A DNA stretch of 64,000 bases from Pseudomonas fluorescens NCIMB 11764 (GCF_000293885.2 NZ_CP010945.1:4732001-4796000), one strand, 5' to 3'. Counted from the first letter of the stretch, positions 18,913-29,551 are shown. The notes: generated by a model from the sequence alone, not told the origin. Numbers and translations: made by a program.

Positions 18913-19390
18913 AGACACCCTCGCCCAGCGTCTGATTGCGTTGACCCAGGCCGGTCTGCCGTTGCTGGATGACCCGTGGGCATGGCTCGCCGAACAACTG
19001 GGATTAAGCATCGAATCCACCCTGGACCTGCTTAAGCGCTTGCAGGCCGAGGGTGCGATTCGGCGCATTGCCGCCGTACCCAATCACTACCGACTGGGCT
19101 ATCGCCACAACGGCATGACGGTCTGGGATGTGCGCGACACCGACATAACGCGCCTCGGCGCGCTGATCGGCGCGCAGCCTTTCGTCAGCCACTGCTATCG
19201 CCGCCCGCGCCGAACCGGATGGCGCTACAACCTGTTCGCCATGGTGCATGGCCGCAGCCGCGATGAGATCGACAGCTACCGCGAGCACCTGCGCTATTTG
19301 TTGGGCGAGGCCTGTGTTGCCGACGAGATGCTGGTGAGCAGCCGCATCCTGAAGAAAACCGGCTTGCGATTACCTGTCGCTTCGCACTGA
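18887..19390 (+). CDS. nirH: NirH, siroheme decarboxylase subunit
   Basis: This 167-residue fourth subunit is of the NirL type and carries CYRRPRRTGWRYNLFAMVHGR. A gaggag ribosome site inside the end of nirG supports the ATG at 18887. The N-terminal winged helix and C-terminal RAM-like domain are both complete, so the full NirDLGH set is intact here, unlike organisms that encode a fused or reduced set. Confidence 0.93.
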   Translation: MSVCISRSEDTLAQRLIALTQAGLPLLDDPWAWLAEQLGLSIESTLDLLKRLQAEGAIRRIAAVPNHYRLGYRHNGMTVWDVRDTDITRLGALIGAQPFVSHCYRRPRRTGWRYNLFAMVHGRSRDEIDSYREHLRYLLGEACVADEMLVSSRILKKTGLRLPVASH

Positions 19391-19416
19391 ACACGCCCTG
19401 ACTCAAGGAGAGTTGC

Positions 19417-20595
19417 ATGTTGAGGATCAGCCAATACTTGCGTGCGCTGGCAGGCCAGGCGCCTGCACCCAGAACCAGTCCACCGGGCAGTAACCGGGCG
19501 CCGGTGGTGATCTGGAACCTGCTCAGGCGCTGCAACCTGACCTGCAAACATTGCTACGCGACCTCGGCCGACAGTGTCTTTCGCGACGAACTGGATACTG
19601 CCGCCGCGCTGACCGTGATCGACGATTTGCACGATGCCGGGGTGAAGGTGTTGATTCTTTCCGGTGGCGAACCGCTGTTGCGCGAGGATCTGTTTGTGCT
19701 CAGCGCCTATGCCCGCACCAAGGGTTTCTTTGTGGCCTTGTCCACCAACGGCACGCTGATCGATGAGCAGAACATTACGCAGATCGGGGCAGCGAATTTC
19801 GATTACATCGGCATCAGTATCGATGGCCTGGAAGCCACCCATGACGCCTTCCGCCAACTCAAGGGCAGCTTCGCCCGCTCCATGCAGGCGATCCGGCTCT
19901 GTCGCGAACAAGGCATTCGCGTCGGGCTGCGCACTACCCTGACCCAGGAAAACCACCCGCAGTTACCCCAATTACTGGCGCTGATGCGCGAGTACGACGT
20001 GCAGAAGTTTTATCTATCGCACCTCAACTACAGCGGTCGCGGTAAACGCAGTCGCAAACTCGACGCGCACCAGCAGATGAGCCGCGAGGCCATGACGTTG
20101 ATCTTTGAGCGAACCTGGGAAGACATCCAACAGGGGCGCGACAGCGATTTTGTCAGCGGCAACAACGATGCCGATGCCATTCTGCTGCTGCAATGGGCAG
20201 CCCTTCGTATTCCCGAGCATTACCCACGCCTGGAAAACATGCTCCGCGCCTGGGGTGGCAACGCCTCCGGCAACGGCATTGCCAATATCGACAACACCGG
20301 CGAAGTGCACCCGGACACCTACTGGTGGCAGCACTCGGTGGGCAATGTCCGCCGCACGCCGTTCCGCACGTTGTGGCTGGATCAGCCGGATGCCCTGCTG
20401 TTGCGCCTGCGTGAGCATCCCCGCGCTGTCGGTGGTCGTTGCGCGCAATGCCGCTGGTTGCCCATCTGCAACGGCAACACCCGCACGCGTGCCTGGGCCG
20501 AGGGAGATCTGTGGGGCCAGGACCCCGGCTGCCACCTCAGCGATGACGAAATCGGTGTTACGCCGTCAACGAACATCCCTTGCATCACCCACTGA
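19417..20595 (+). CDS. nirJ: NirJ, radical SAM heme d1 synthase
   Basis: NirJ is a radical SAM enzyme that replaces the propionate side chains of didecarboxysiroheme with oxo groups. The 392-residue protein has the canonical C39-x3-C43-x2-C46 cluster motif (CNLTCKHC), the SAM-binding LSGGEPLLRED segment and a SPASM-like C-terminal cysteine set (C342, C345, C351, C372 in CAQCRWLPIC and GCHL) for a second iron-sulfur cluster. It is preceded by a ribosome site (aaggag) 26 bases after nirH. Confidence 0.95.
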   Translation: MLRISQYLRALAGQAPAPRTSPPGSNRAPVVIWNLLRRCNLTCKHCYATSADSVFRDELDTAAALTVIDDLHDAGVKVLILSGGEPLLREDLFVLSAYARTKGFFVALSTNGTLIDEQNITQIGAANFDYIGISIDGLEATHDAFRQLKGSFARSMQAIRLCREQGIRVGLRTTLTQENHPQLPQLLALMREYDVQKFYLSHLNYSGRGKRSRKLDAHQQMSREAMTLIFERTWEDIQQGRDSDFVSGNNDADAILLLQWAALRIPEHYPRLENMLRAWGGNASGNGIANIDNTGEVHPDTYWWQHSVGNVRRTPFRTLWLDQPDALLLRLREHPRAVGGRCAQCRWLPICNGNTRTRAWAEGDLWGQDPGCHLSDDEIGVTPSTNIPCITH

Positions 20596-20665
20596 ATAGC
20601 CCGTCCGGCCAACCACCTGACAAAGGCTGGGGCCGGCCAACCTGATGAAGCACCAAGGACGCCCC

Positions 20666-21505
20666 ATGCCTCCATCGATTGCGATACCGGCCACACTTGA
20701 GTCGCCGTTCCGGCCGGGCGAAGTCGCCCTGGTCGGCGCCGGCCCCGGCGACCCACGCCTGCTGACCCTGCGCGCCTGGAGCCTGTTGATGCAGGCCGAC
20801 GCCGTGGTGTACGACCGGCTGATCAGCCCCGAACTGCTGACCCTGATTCCCCTCGCCTGCGCCCGTCATTACGTCGGCAAGGCCAGCGGTTGCCACAGCC
20901 TGCCCCAGGAACAGATCAACGAACTGCTGGCCGACCTCGCCGATCAAGGGCAACGCGTGGTCCGGCTCAAGGGCGGCGACCCGTTCATTTTCGGTCGCGG
21001 TGCCGAGGAGCTGGAGTACCTGCTGCAACGCGGCATTGATTGCCAGGTGGTGCCGGGAATCACCGCCGCTTCCGGCTGCAGCGCCTATGCAGGCATACCG
21101 TTGACCCACCGCGACCTGGTCAATTCCTGCCGGTTCATCACCGGCCATTTGCAACGCGATGGCGAATTGTCGTTGCCCTGGAGCAGCCTCGCCGACAGTA
21201 GCCAGACGCTGGTGTTTTACATGGGCTTGTCGAACCTGGGAATCATCGCTCAACGCTTGATCGAAGCCGGATTATCAGCCGACACACCGGCGGCGCTGAT
21301 CAGCAACGGCACGCGACCCGACCAGCACGTCGCCCGCGGCAAGCTGCACCAATTGCCGACCCTCGCGCTGGATTGTCCACCGGGCATTCCGACACTGACG
21401 GTAATCGGCTCAGTGGTCGATATGTTTGATGCAGAACAGCTGGAATACCCGGCGCGACTCTACCCGACCCAAGCCCTGCTACGTCGCGCCAAGGTGGCGA
21501 TATGA
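20666..21505 (+). CDS. nirE: NirE, uroporphyrinogen III C-methyltransferase
   Basis: NirE uses two SAM molecules to methylate uroporphyrinogen III to precorrin-2, the entry to the heme d1 branch. The 279-residue protein has the tetrapyrrole methylase motifs VALVGAGPGDPRLLTLRA, VVRLKGGDPFIFGRGAEE and VVPGITAASGCSAYAGIPLTHR (each part of a longer run). A start at 20645 is in frame, but an aagga site seven bases before the ATG at 20666 and the usual NirE length favour the latter. The stop overlaps nirN (ATGA). Confidence 0.95.
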   Translation: MPPSIAIPATLESPFRPGEVALVGAGPGDPRLLTLRAWSLLMQADAVVYDRLISPELLTLIPLACARHYVGKASGCHSLPQEQINELLADLADQGQRVVRLKGGDPFIFGRGAEELEYLLQRGIDCQVVPGITAASGCSAYAGIPLTHRDLVNSCRFITGHLQRDGELSLPWSSLADSSQTLVFYMGLSNLGIIAQRLIEAGLSADTPAALISNGTRPDQHVARGKLHQLPTLALDCPPGIPTLTVIGSVVDMFDAEQLEYPARLYPTQALLRRAKVAI

Positions 21506-22995
21506 GGCGCATCGTCCTTGCCCACCTGTTAGGGGTCAGTGCGGCCCAGGCCGGCGCAGCAGTGCCGGTACTTGAACACGCGGCGCAACTCTATCAGCAG
21601 CATTGCCAGAGCTGTCACGGTATCAACCGTCTCGGCGGCGCAGGGCCGGCGTTGTTGCCTGAGAGCCTCAGCCGGATCAAACCTGATGAAATCCGCAGCG
21701 TGATTCAAAACGGTCGCCCCGCGAGCCAGATGACCGGCTATGCCAACGTGTTCAGCCCCGCGCAGGTCGACGCGCTGGTGGATTACCTTCAGCAACCGCC
21801 TGCCACCCCGCCCACCTGGAGCAATGACGACATTCTCGGCAGTTACTCGATGCTCGCGGACCTGAGCAAACTGCCCTCCACGCCCCAGCACGGCGCCGAC
21901 CCGCTGAACCTGTTTGTGGTGGTAGAGGCTGGCGACCATCACATCGACATCCTCGACGGTGACCGCTTTGAGGTGCTCGCGCGGTTCGCTTCGCACTTCG
22001 CCGTGCACGGCGGACCGAAGTTCTCGCCCGACGGGCGCTTCGTCTACTTCGCCTCCCGTGACGGCTGGATCAGTCTGTATGACTTGCACAACCTGAAGCT
22101 GATCGCCGAGGTCCGCGCCGGCCTTAACACCCGCAACCTGGCGGTGAGCAAGGATGGACGCTGGGTGCTGGTGGGCAACTATTTGCCCGGCAACCTGGTG
22201 GTGCTCGATGCCCGCGATCTGTCGCTGGTCAAAACCATCCCGACCATCGGTCAGAACGGTACCGCGTCACGGGTCAGCGCGGTTTACTCCGCCCCGCCGC
22301 GCGACAGTTTCATCGTTGCACTCAAGGACGTGAAGGAAGTCTGGGAGCTGTCCTGGGCGGGCACACAGGATTTCGAACCCCGGCGGATTCCTGCCGGGGA
22401 TTTTCTCGATGATTTTTCCTTTTCGCCGGACTACAAACAGCTGCTGGCTACGTCGCGCAAGGCCCAGGGCGGCCAGGTCATCGACCTCGACAGCGGCAAG
22501 GTGGTCACCGACATACCGCTGCCAGGCATGCCGCATTTGGGGTCGGGGACCTATTGGAAACGCAACGGTGAATGGGTGTTCGCTACGCCGAATATCAGCA
22601 AGGGGCTGATCTCGGTCATCGACTTCAAGACCTGGAAACTGATCAAGGAAATCCCGACCCTGGGGCCGGGTTTCTTCATGCGCAGTCATGTCAACTCGCG
22701 GTATGCCTGGACCGATGTGTTCTTCGGGCCGGACAACGATGCGATCCACCTGATCGACAAACAGACCCTGGAAATCGCCCACACACTGCGCCCGGTACCC
22801 GGCAAAACCGCCGCTCATGTTGAGTTCACTCGCGACGGCCGCTACTTGCTGCTGAGCATCTGGGCCACCGATGGCGCGCTGATCGTCTACGACAGCAACA
22901 CCCTCAAGGAGATCAAACGTATTCCGATGAACAAGCCTTCGGGCAAGTACAACGTGGGGAACAAGATTGAGTTTGCCGAGGGGACTTCGCATTAG
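21502..22995 (+). CDS. nirN: NirN, dihydro-heme d1 dehydrogenase
   Basis: NirN is a NirS paralogue that catalyses the last oxidation of dihydro-heme d1 in the periplasm. The 497-residue protein has a Sec signal (cleavage near AAQAGA), a cytochrome c domain with CQSCH (35-39) and a d1-type propeller. NirS-like segments are RPASQMTGYANVFSPAQVD, LGPGFFMRSHVNSRYAWTD and the end SGKYNVGNKIEF. It closes the nirSMCFDLGHJEN cluster. A REP element follows the stop. Confidence 0.95.
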   Translation: MRRIVLAHLLGVSAAQAGAAVPVLEHAAQLYQQHCQSCHGINRLGGAGPALLPESLSRIKPDEIRSVIQNGRPASQMTGYANVFSPAQVDALVDYLQQPPATPPTWSNDDILGSYSMLADLSKLPSTPQHGADPLNLFVVVEAGDHHIDILDGDRFEVLARFASHFAVHGGPKFSPDGRFVYFASRDGWISLYDLHNLKLIAEVRAGLNTRNLAVSKDGRWVLVGNYLPGNLVVLDARDLSLVKTIPTIGQNGTASRVSAVYSAPPRDSFIVALKDVKEVWELSWAGTQDFEPRRIPAGDFLDDFSFSPDYKQLLATSRKAQGGQVIDLDSGKVVTDIPLPGMPHLGSGTYWKRNGEWVFATPNISKGLISVIDFKTWKLIKEIPTLGPGFFMRSHVNSRYAWTDVFFGPDNDAIHLIDKQTLEIAHTLRPVPGKTAAHVEFTRDGRYLLLSIWATDGALIVYDSNTLKEIKRIPMNKPSGKYNVGNKIEFAEGTSH

Positions 22996-23030
22996 GCCTT
23001 GTGCCCCAATACCGAAATATACATCGCACT

Positions 23031-23163
23031 TGTGGCGAGGGAGCTTGCTCCCGCTGGGGCGCGCAGCGCCCCTACAAACCGTCACTGGGTACATTCAGAT
23101 TAAACGCAGGCGCTGGTTTTACGACTGCTACGCAGCCGAGCGGGAGCAAGCTCCCTCGCCACA
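23031..23163. repeat. REPIN-like inverted repeat pair
   Basis: tgtggcgagggagcttgctc begins the left arm and gagcaagctccctcgccaca ends the right arm, forming a 24-base inverted repeat around a roughly 85-base core. It fills most of the 184-base gap between convergent nirN and the SDR gene and is a different REP subtype from the one at 1791-1880. Confidence 0.85.
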
Positions 23164-23179
23164 GGTTTGTCTTCGCCCT

Positions 23180-23923
23180 TTAACCCAAGGTGTATCCGTT
23201 ATCGACTGTCCAGTCCTGACCGTAAACACCCCGAGCGCCCTGCGAGAGTTGAAAAACAATCACATTGGCCACCGCCCCTGCGTCGAGAAAGTGACCGGGC
23301 AACAGACGTTTACCCAGGGTGTCGGCGACGTCGCCGAGTTCCCCCTCGCTCAACCCCAGGTTGTCCCACATCGCGGTGGCGGTCGGTCCCGGCGAGACCA
23401 GATTGATGCGCACATCAAAACTCGCGAATTCCACCGCCAGCGTGCGTGCCTGAGCCGCGAGCGCAGCCTTGCTGGCAATGCAAGCGGCCAACCCGGGAAA
23501 GCTCGAGCCGGTCAGGAAGCTCCCGACAAACACCACCGAAGCCGGGCTCGCCAATTCACCGCGTAACGCCGCCAGGGTGTTCAACGCCCCGGCGCCGTTG
23601 ACCGCCCACTGACGCTGGAAGGCCTGCATATCCAGGCTGTCGGCCATCTCGGCGACACCCGCGTTAGGCACCAAATAGTCCACGGGGCCCATCGCCGCAG
23701 CGCGCTCGGCCAGTTCGCTCAGGTCTTGCTGACTTGTGACGTCCCCGGCAAACCATTGCAACCGCTCGCCGTAGATCTGCTGCAAGGCCGGCAATTCACC
23801 GAGAGTCCGTGACATCGCCAGCACCTTGACCCCGCGCGGTAACAGCGCGGCGCACAGCGCCAGGCCGATCCCGGAGCTGGCACCTGTGACCACCGCCAAA
23901 CGATCTTGAAACTCGGTTTTCAT
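23180..23923 (-). CDS. Short-chain dehydrogenase/reductase with Cys in place of catalytic Tyr
   Basis: This 247-residue classical-type SDR has the TGASSGIG cofactor motif (13-20), the NAG motif (PNAGV, 87-90 region), a GS serine (135) and the active-site lysine (K152). At the position of the catalytic tyrosine in Y-x-x-x-K it has cysteine 148 (CIASK), so ordinary SDR proton transfer is doubtful. The rest of the fold looks intact. It lies between nirN and nosL, and a near-consensus FNR/DNR box is upstream, suggesting co-expression with denitrification genes. An ATG one codon upstream is possible, but spacing to the aggag site favours 23923. The substrate is unknown. Confidence 0.85.
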   Translation of the reverse strand: MKTEFQDRLAVVTGASSGIGLALCAALLPRGVKVLAMSRTLGELPALQQIYGERLQWFAGDVTSQQDLSELAERAAAMGPVDYLVPNAGVAEMADSLDMQAFQRQWAVNGAGALNTLAALRGELASPASVVFVGSFLTGSSFPGLAACIASKAALAAQARTLAVEFASFDVRINLVSPGPTATAMWDNLGLSEGELGDVADTLGKRLLPGHFLDAGAVANVIVFQLSQGARGVYGQDWTVDNGYTLG

Positions 23924-24002
23924 CATTTTCTCCTGGGCATCACGGATGCCAGCACTGGGGACGTAGCGAGACCTATCTTTGAGCAGGAGACGAAAAAACG
24001 AC

Positions 24003-24016
24003 TTGACGGCGATCAG
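24003..24016 (-). promoter_or_regulatory. Candidate FNR/DNR box upstream of the SDR gene
   Basis: TTGAC-GGCG-ATCAG matches eight of ten consensus positions and shares the central GGCG with the norC box. It is centred 86 bases before the SDR start and lies just past the nosL stop. The -10 match is weak, so this is the least certain box in the window. Confidence 0.5.
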
Positions 24017-24031
24017 GCTTTTTAAACGACG

Positions 24032-24535
24032 TTAGCGTTGCTGCAGCAGTGCCGGAGTGATCTCGCTGAAGCGCAGCAAGCGACCGCCCTGTTCAGCGGC
24101 AAGCTTTTCAGCGGCCTCGCGACTTGAGAACGACGCCAGCACCACGCCCATGGCGCCTTTGAGTTGGGTGCCGACCACGTAGAAGGCGTCTTTGGCATCG
24201 ATCAGGTGGGCGTCATTCGGCGCGTTCCACGGGCTGCGGCCCATGTCATGGACATACAGTTTTGCATCGCCATGATGGTTTTCCGGCTGCAACCACCAGC
24301 CGATCATTTCCGCCGTGGAACAGAACTTCCTGACCCCGGCCCGCTCGACCACTTCGCCCTTGGGCCCGGGGAATCCGTCGATAATCATCCCGCAGACATG
24401 GCATTCATCACTGGGATGAAAGGCTGCGGCGGCGTCGCTGTAAGTGGCTTGCACTGGGTTGTCACAGGCCGTCAGCAGGAGGCACATCATCAGGCCCGCC
24501 ACTGCGCGCACTGTCGTCAGATAAAACGCATTCAT
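24032..24535 (-). CDS. nosL: NosL copper-binding lipoprotein
   Basis: NosL is an outer-membrane-anchored periplasmic Cu(I) chaperone for the NosZ CuZ site. The 167-residue protein has a lipoprotein signal with lipobox LTAC, the metal-binding motif DECHVCGMII and the NosL segments GEVVERAGVRKFCSTAEMI and KLYVHDMGRSPWNAPND. A TTG two codons upstream is in frame; the ATG at 24535 is preferred. It is the last gene of the nosRZDFYL operon. Confidence 0.93.
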   Translation of the reverse strand: MNAFYLTTVRAVAGLMMCLLLTACDNPVQATYSDAAAAFHPSDECHVCGMIIDGFPGPKGEVVERAGVRKFCSTAEMIGWWLQPENHHGDAKLYVHDMGRSPWNAPNDAHLIDAKDAFYVVGTQLKGAMGVVLASFSSREAAEKLAAEQGGRLLRFSEITPALLQQR

Positions 24536-24567
24536 CGTCAACTACTCCAAACCATCAAAGTGGAAAT

Positions 24568-25398
24568 TCATGTCGCCCGGCGACGAAACAACAGCCAGGC
24601 CGAGCCCAATGGCACCGCCACCCACAGCGACAGGCATAGCCAGAGCATCGAGCCCGGCATCGGCAAATCGCTGCCCAGCGTCAGCACACCCGCGGTACTG
24701 GCGCCGGGTTCAAAGCCGGAGAGGTTGATCAGGCGATAGATGTCAGCGGGGTTGAGCAGCAGCAACCAGGGCAGCACTTTCGGGTTGAACTGCCCTTCGC
24801 TGAGCACCAACAGCGCCAGCAGAGCCAGGTCGAACACCAGCACGAAGAAGAACCACACGCCCAGCGCCAGCCCGGCCGCCGTGGATTTCTCGGCCGACGC
24901 ACTGCTCAGCACATAGGCCAACCCCAGAAACCCCCAGCCCAATAACGTCGACGACGCCATGAACCGACCGAAGGCCCAGAGCAGCAGGCTCAGCTGGATA
25001 TCGTCCACCAGCACCGCGATGGCCAGCATGGCGCAGCCGAAACCGATCAGCGTCGCCAGCGCCAGGATCAACCCGTGGCCGACAAACTTGCCGAGCAGAA
25101 TCTGCCCGCGACCCAAGGGGTACGTCAGCAACAGCAGCAACGTGCCGCTCTCGTCCTCGCCGACGATGGCGTCATAAGCCAACAGCAACGCAATCAACGG
25201 CATCAAAAACGTCGCCAGACTGGCGAGGCTGGCGATGGTGGCCGGCACCGAGGTGAAACCCAACTGCCCGGAGGCCGCGGCGCCCAGCCAGGCGATGCCG
25301 ATGGCCAGCACCGCGAACAACACACTGATCGCCAGCAACCAGCGATTGCGCAAACCGTCACTGAATTCCTTGCGGGCCATGTTCCAGACAGCGTTCAT
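24568..25398 (-). CDS. nosY: NosY, ABC transporter permease for NosZ maturation
   Basis: This 276-residue membrane permease has six predicted helices and pairs with NosF and periplasmic NosD to energise delivery of copper or sulfur for NosZ. The protein starts [20 protein letters not shown], contains the ABC-2 type segment [19 protein letters not shown], and ends in a basic RRRAT tail. It overlaps nosF by four bases (ATGA), so stoichiometric production with the ATPase is likely. Confidence 0.94.
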   Translation of the reverse strand: MNAVWNMARKEFSDGLRNRWLLAISVLFAVLAIGIAWLGAAASGQLGFTSVPATIASLASLATFLMPLIALLLAYDAIVGEDESGTLLLLLTYPLGRGQILLGKFVGHGLILALATLIGFGCAMLAIAVLVDDIQLSLLLWAFGRFMASSTLLGWGFLGLAYVLSSASAEKSTAAGLALGVWFFFVLVFDLALLALLVLSEGQFNPKVLPWLLLLNPADIYRLINLSGFEPGASTAGVLTLGSDLPMPGSMLWLCLSLWVAVPLGSAWLLFRRRAT

Positions 25399-26318
25399 AC
25401 GGCCTCCCCGATTGGCGTCGCACCGGCCCGGCTCATGTAGTAGCGGTAGATATCTTCCAGCGACGGTTGATGGATTTCCACGTCGGCCGGTTCGTCTTCA
25501 TTGAGCAGCTGGCGCAACAGCCCGAGCTTGCTGCCATTGAGCGCGGCCACTTCAAGACCTTCGACGCCCCAGCGTTCGGTGAGGTGCCCGGCGTTGTTCC
25601 AGCGTTGCTGCAAGGGCCCGGCGTGCTTGAGGCCGTTGGCGCGAATCAGCGTCGGCAACCCGGCTTCCTCGCGCAAACTGCGTAGACTGCCCAAGGCCAG
25701 CAGGCGGCCCTGGGTCAGAATCGCGGCGCGGTTGATGTGCGCCTCGACACCGGGCAAGACGTGGGAACACAGAATGATGCTGGTGCCTTGGCTGCGCAGG
25801 CGATCGAGCAACCGATACAAGTCCTGAGTGGCGATGGGATCGAGGCCGACTGTTGGTTCGTCAAGCAACAACAAACGCGGCTCACCAAGCAGCGCTTGCG
25901 CCAGCCCGAGGCGTTGACGCATGCCCTTGGAGTACGTCTTGACCCGTCGATGCGCCGCACCGGCCAGGCCGACTTCCTCCAGCAGTGCGTCCACTTGGGC
26001 GGACGCGGCGCCTTTGAGTCGCGCGAAATGACGCAAAGTCTCGACACCGCTCAGTTGCGGGTAAAACGTGACGTTTTCCGGCAGATAACCGAGCAGCCGC
26101 CGCACGTGGGGATCGCAGGGCAAGCGACCGAACACCCGGACCTGCCCTGCGCTGGGCTGGAGCAGGCCAAGCACCAGTTTCATGCTGGTGGTCTTGCCCG
26201 CGCCGTTATGCCCGAACAAACCCAGCACTTCACCTTCCGCCAGGCTGAGGTTGAGCTGATGCAACACGGTGGCATGCCCATAGCGCTGGCTGACGCCTTC
26301 GATGTCGATGACGTTCAT
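25395..26318 (-). CDS. nosF: NosF, ABC transporter ATPase for NosZ maturation
   Basis: This 307-residue ATPase partner of NosY has Walker [10 protein letters not shown], signature [15 protein letters not shown], Walker [14 protein letters not shown] and the switch histidine in ILCSHVL. The C-terminal extension (about 215-307) is typical of NosF and contacts NosY. It overlaps both nosD and nosY by four bases. Confidence 0.95.
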   Translation of the reverse strand: MNVIDIEGVSQRYGHATVLHQLNLSLAEGEVLGLFGHNGAGKTTSMKLVLGLLQPSAGQVRVFGRLPCDPHVRRLLGYLPENVTFYPQLSGVETLRHFARLKGAASAQVDALLEEVGLAGAAHRRVKTYSKGMRQRLGLAQALLGEPRLLLLDEPTVGLDPIATQDLYRLLDRLRSQGTSIILCSHVLPGVEAHINRAAILTQGRLLALGSLRSLREEAGLPTLIRANGLKHAGPLQQRWNNAGHLTERWGVEGLEVAALNGSKLGLLRQLLNEDEPADVEIHQPSLEDIYRYYMSRAGATPIGEAV

Positions 26319-27604
26319 GAGTTGGGCTCCTGGGTCAGGGGTTGAGTGGATGATTTCATCAGCGGATGGCTGTCCAGCACCCCCGGCGATTTCATCACCG
26401 GAAAGGCCCGTTGCACCCAGCGCAGCAACTCGATCCCAGGGCTGTTCATCAGCAGCCGCACCTGCGGGTACAGCCAGAGCAGCCGGTCGACGTTGTCATT
26501 GGGTTCGTAGGCGATATCGCCGAGGCCGTCGTTGTTGCGGTCCCAGCCCAGGTAATCGCTCCAGTAGTTACCGCGGCCATCCACCGACCATTCCTGCAAG
26601 CGGGTGGCGACGTACTTGACCTGCCGCTGGTTGCCGACAAACGCGTTGTCGGCGATGCGGTTGTCTTCCGAGCCGGCGGTGAGATGGATGCCCACGGCGC
26701 TGCGCTCGAAGTGGTTGTGTTCGATGCTGTTGAACAGCGAGTTGTAGATGAACAGCGCCTTGCCCTCGGCGCCGCTGATCATGCTGTCGCCGGTCGAGCC
26801 GTCGCGCACGTCAGTGACGAAGTTGTCACGCAAGGTTGAGTAAGTGATGTAGTTCATCAGGATCCCGTAGTTCTGATCCTGTTCGGAGCGATTGCCGATC
26901 ACCGTGAGCTTGCGGCTTTGCATCAAGGCGTAGCCAGTGCGGGTGCGGCGGGTGGTGTTGCCGATCAGTTGGTTATCGTTGGCGAACATGTAATGCACGC
27001 CATAGCGCAGGTCTTCCAGGGTATTGCCCTGCAGCAGGTTGCCGTTGGAGGTGTCGATGTAGATGCCATCGCGGGTGTCGCGCACCTGGTTGCCAATGAC
27101 CTTGGCGCCACGCACCGCATACAGATGAATGCCGTTGCCGCGATCTTGCGAACGCATCGCCGGATCACCCTGAATACGGTTGTCGATCAGACTCACATCC
27201 TGAGTGCCGTCGACCCAGATACCGAAGCCCTTGCCCTGCAGCCGATTGCCTTTGATCACCGCACCATGGGCTTTGGGCTGGATGAACAGCGCCGCATTCA
27301 TGGCGGTGAGGTCGTGTCCCCAGTTTAGAAAGGTGCAGCCTTCGATGGCGACATCCGGCGCGCTGATGATCACACCGTTGCCCTGCCCCTCCCCCTGAAA
27401 TACCGCGCCGGGCTCGCAGAGAATCTGCATCGGTTGATCGACACTGAACGAGCCCCGGTATTCCCCCGCCGGCAGGTGCCAGCGTTGATTGGCGTCCACC
27501 CGCAGCGGCAACGAGGTGATGGGTTGCACCGCCAGCGCGCTGCCGGACATCAGCAGGAGCGCAAATGCCATGACCGTCACCGGGTTTCCCTTGCTATCAG
27601 TCAT
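26315..27604 (-). CDS. nosD: NosD, periplasmic beta-helix copper/sulfur delivery protein
   Basis: This 429-residue secreted protein has a signal peptide ([14 protein letters not shown] region) and a right-handed parallel beta-helix made of pectate-lyase-like repeats, seen as recurring I-x-G-N-x and N-x-I motifs ([56 protein letters not shown]). NosD binds NosFY and takes part in CuZ assembly of NosZ. The ATG at 27604 has an aggagcg site five bases away; an in-frame start eight codons earlier overlaps the nosZ end and is less likely. Confidence 0.94.
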   Translation of the reverse strand: MTDSKGNPVTVMAFALLLMSGSALAVQPITSLPLRVDANQRWHLPAGEYRGSFSVDQPMQILCEPGAVFQGEGQGNGVIISAPDVAIEGCTFLNWGHDLTAMNAALFIQPKAHGAVIKGNRLQGKGFGIWVDGTQDVSLIDNRIQGDPAMRSQDRGNGIHLYAVRGAKVIGNQVRDTRDGIYIDTSNGNLLQGNTLEDLRYGVHYMFANDNQLIGNTTRRTRTGYALMQSRKLTVIGNRSEQDQNYGILMNYITYSTLRDNFVTDVRDGSTGDSMISGAEGKALFIYNSLFNSIEHNHFERSAVGIHLTAGSEDNRIADNAFVGNQRQVKYVATRLQEWSVDGRGNYWSDYLGWDRNNDGLGDIAYEPNDNVDRLLWLYPQVRLLMNSPGIELLRWVQRAFPVMKSPGVLDSHPLMKSSTQPLTQEPNS

Positions 27605-27631
27605 TGCTTCGCTCCTGTCGATGGGCAACGG

Positions 27632-29551
27632 TCAGGCCTTCTCGACCTTCATGCGGCCGACCATTTCCATGTGCAGCGCATGGCAGAACCAGCTGCAGTA
27701 GTACCAGTGCAGGCCGGCCTTGTCGGCGATAAAGGTGATCGACGAGGTCTGCTGCGGGCTGATTTCCATGCTCACGCCATGGTTGGTCATCACGAAGCCG
27801 TGGGTCACGTCTTCAATCTGGTCGATGTTGGTGATGGTCACCGTGACCTCGTTGCCTTGTTTGACGGTGAACTCCGGCAAACCGTAGGCCGGGGCCATCG
27901 AGGTCATGTAGACGCGGACTTTGTTGCCGTCGCGGATGACCTTGTTGTCGGTCTCCAGCTTGATCCCGTCTTTGGCGGCGATCGCCACCGTCTCGGCGAA
28001 AAACGGGTCGTTGCGGTCCCAGATCTTCTTGGTCTTGATCTGGTCGCGGCGGGCCATGACGCAGTCGTGGGGTTCGGCAAAGGCCGGGCCGTCATGCACC
28101 AGTTTCATTTCCTCGCCGGAGATATCGATCAACTGATCGTTTTCCGGGTGCAGCGGGCCGGTCGGCAGGAAGCGATCCTTGGAAAATTTGCTGAGCACCA
28201 TCAGCCATTGGCCATCGGCGTCTCTGGTTTCGGTCAGCGAGGCATGGTTGTGGCCCGGCTGGTATTGCACGTCGAGTTTCTGCTTGATGTAGTTGACCTT
28301 CTCGCCGGTGTACGCGCGAATGGCCTCCTCCACGTTCCACTTCACCACCTGGCTGTCGATAAACAGCGTGGTATAGGCATTGCCGCGGCCGTCGTAGGTG
28401 GTGTGAAGCGGGCCCAGCCCCAGTTCCGGTTCGCCGACCACCGCATCGCGCGGGTCCTTGAATTTGTCGTCGAACAGATCATCCAGCTTCGCGGTGGCGA
28501 TGATCGTGCAGGTGGGCGAAAGTTTGCCCGCGGCAATGAAGTACTTGCCATCGGGCGTCATATTGATGCCGTGGGGGTTCTTCGGCACCGGGATGTAGCG
28601 GGTGAACGTGCTGTCCTTGCCTTCGTTTTTACGACCGTCGACCACCGGCACTTTCGAGCCGTCCAGGGTGATGAACTTGCCAGCCTTGATCGCCGCTTCG
28701 ATGCGCGGGATGTTGAACACCACCACCCAGTCGCGCTCGTTGCGCATCATGCCGCCCAGGTCGTAGGCCTTCTCCGAGTTGTAGCAGGTGGACGCCGCGT
28801 ATTTGCCGGTGTAGTCGGCGTCGGTGTTGTCCAGGTTGCCATCGACAATGACCTGGAAGGCCATCTCCATTTTCTCGGCATCGATGGCGTTGAACATCGT
28901 GTAGCTGTTCTTGTCCTGCAGGTCGAAGGTGCTGCCGTCATTGGGGTGTGGAATCACGAATTCAGCATTGGCGAACACGTATTTTGTGTGCGGCACTTTT
29001 TGCAGGCGCAGCCCGTGAACGGCCTGCACATTGGGCACGGTGAGCATCTTGTCGCACTTCATGATGTCCAGACGGATACGCGCAACACGGCTGTTGGCCT
29101 TGTCATTGATGAACAGGTATTTGCCATCGTACTTGCCGTCAGTCATGGACAAATGCGGGTGGTGGCAGTCGCCATTCTGGAAATGCGCGCTGTCGCCCAT
29201 GATCCGTTTGCTTTCGTTGGTCAGGCCCCAGCCAGTGGCGGAGTCGACGTTGAACACCGGTACACGCAACAGCTCGCGCATCGACGGAATGCCCATGATC
29301 CGCACTTCACCCTGATGACCGCCACTCCAGAAACCGTAGTACTGGTCCAGTTCGCCCGGCCCGACGTGGGTTTTCAGTTGCGCGTCCTTGGCCGCTGCCG
29401 CCCAGGTCTCACGGGTAAACACCGCGCCACCGATGGCCGTGGCACCGGCCAGTACCGCGCCGGTCACCGCGCTGGTGCCCAGGAAACCGCGACGACTGAG
29501 GCCGGTCGATTCCGGCACTTCAGTGGCTTTTTTGGATTCTGTGTCGTTCAT
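27632..29551 (-). CDS. nosZ: Nitrous oxide reductase NosZ (clade I)
   Basis: NosZ reduces N2O to N2 in the periplasm with a four-copper CuZ and a binuclear CuA centre. The 639-residue precursor has a twin-arginine signal (SRRGFLG, 19-25), marking the Tat-exported clade I type. The seven-bladed propeller carries CuZ histidines, including the DCHHPHLS motif. The C-terminal cupredoxin domain has the CuA motif [12 protein letters not shown] (C619, C623 and ligands). It is followed by nosDFYL and preceded by nosR. Confidence 0.98.
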   Translation of the reverse strand: MNDTESKKATEVPESTGLSRRGFLGTSAVTGAVLAGATAIGGAVFTRETWAAAAKDAQLKTHVGPGELDQYYGFWSGGHQGEVRIMGIPSMRELLRVPVFNVDSATGWGLTNESKRIMGDSAHFQNGDCHHPHLSMTDGKYDGKYLFINDKANSRVARIRLDIMKCDKMLTVPNVQAVHGLRLQKVPHTKYVFANAEFVIPHPNDGSTFDLQDKNSYTMFNAIDAEKMEMAFQVIVDGNLDNTDADYTGKYAASTCYNSEKAYDLGGMMRNERDWVVVFNIPRIEAAIKAGKFITLDGSKVPVVDGRKNEGKDSTFTRYIPVPKNPHGINMTPDGKYFIAAGKLSPTCTIIATAKLDDLFDDKFKDPRDAVVGEPELGLGPLHTTYDGRGNAYTTLFIDSQVVKWNVEEAIRAYTGEKVNYIKQKLDVQYQPGHNHASLTETRDADGQWLMVLSKFSKDRFLPTGPLHPENDQLIDISGEEMKLVHDGPAFAEPHDCVMARRDQIKTKKIWDRNDPFFAETVAIAAKDGIKLETDNKVIRDGNKVRVYMTSMAPAYGLPEFTVKQGNEVTVTITNIDQIEDVTHGFVMTNHGVSMEISPQQTSSITFIADKAGLHWYYCSWFCHALHMEMVGRMKVEKA

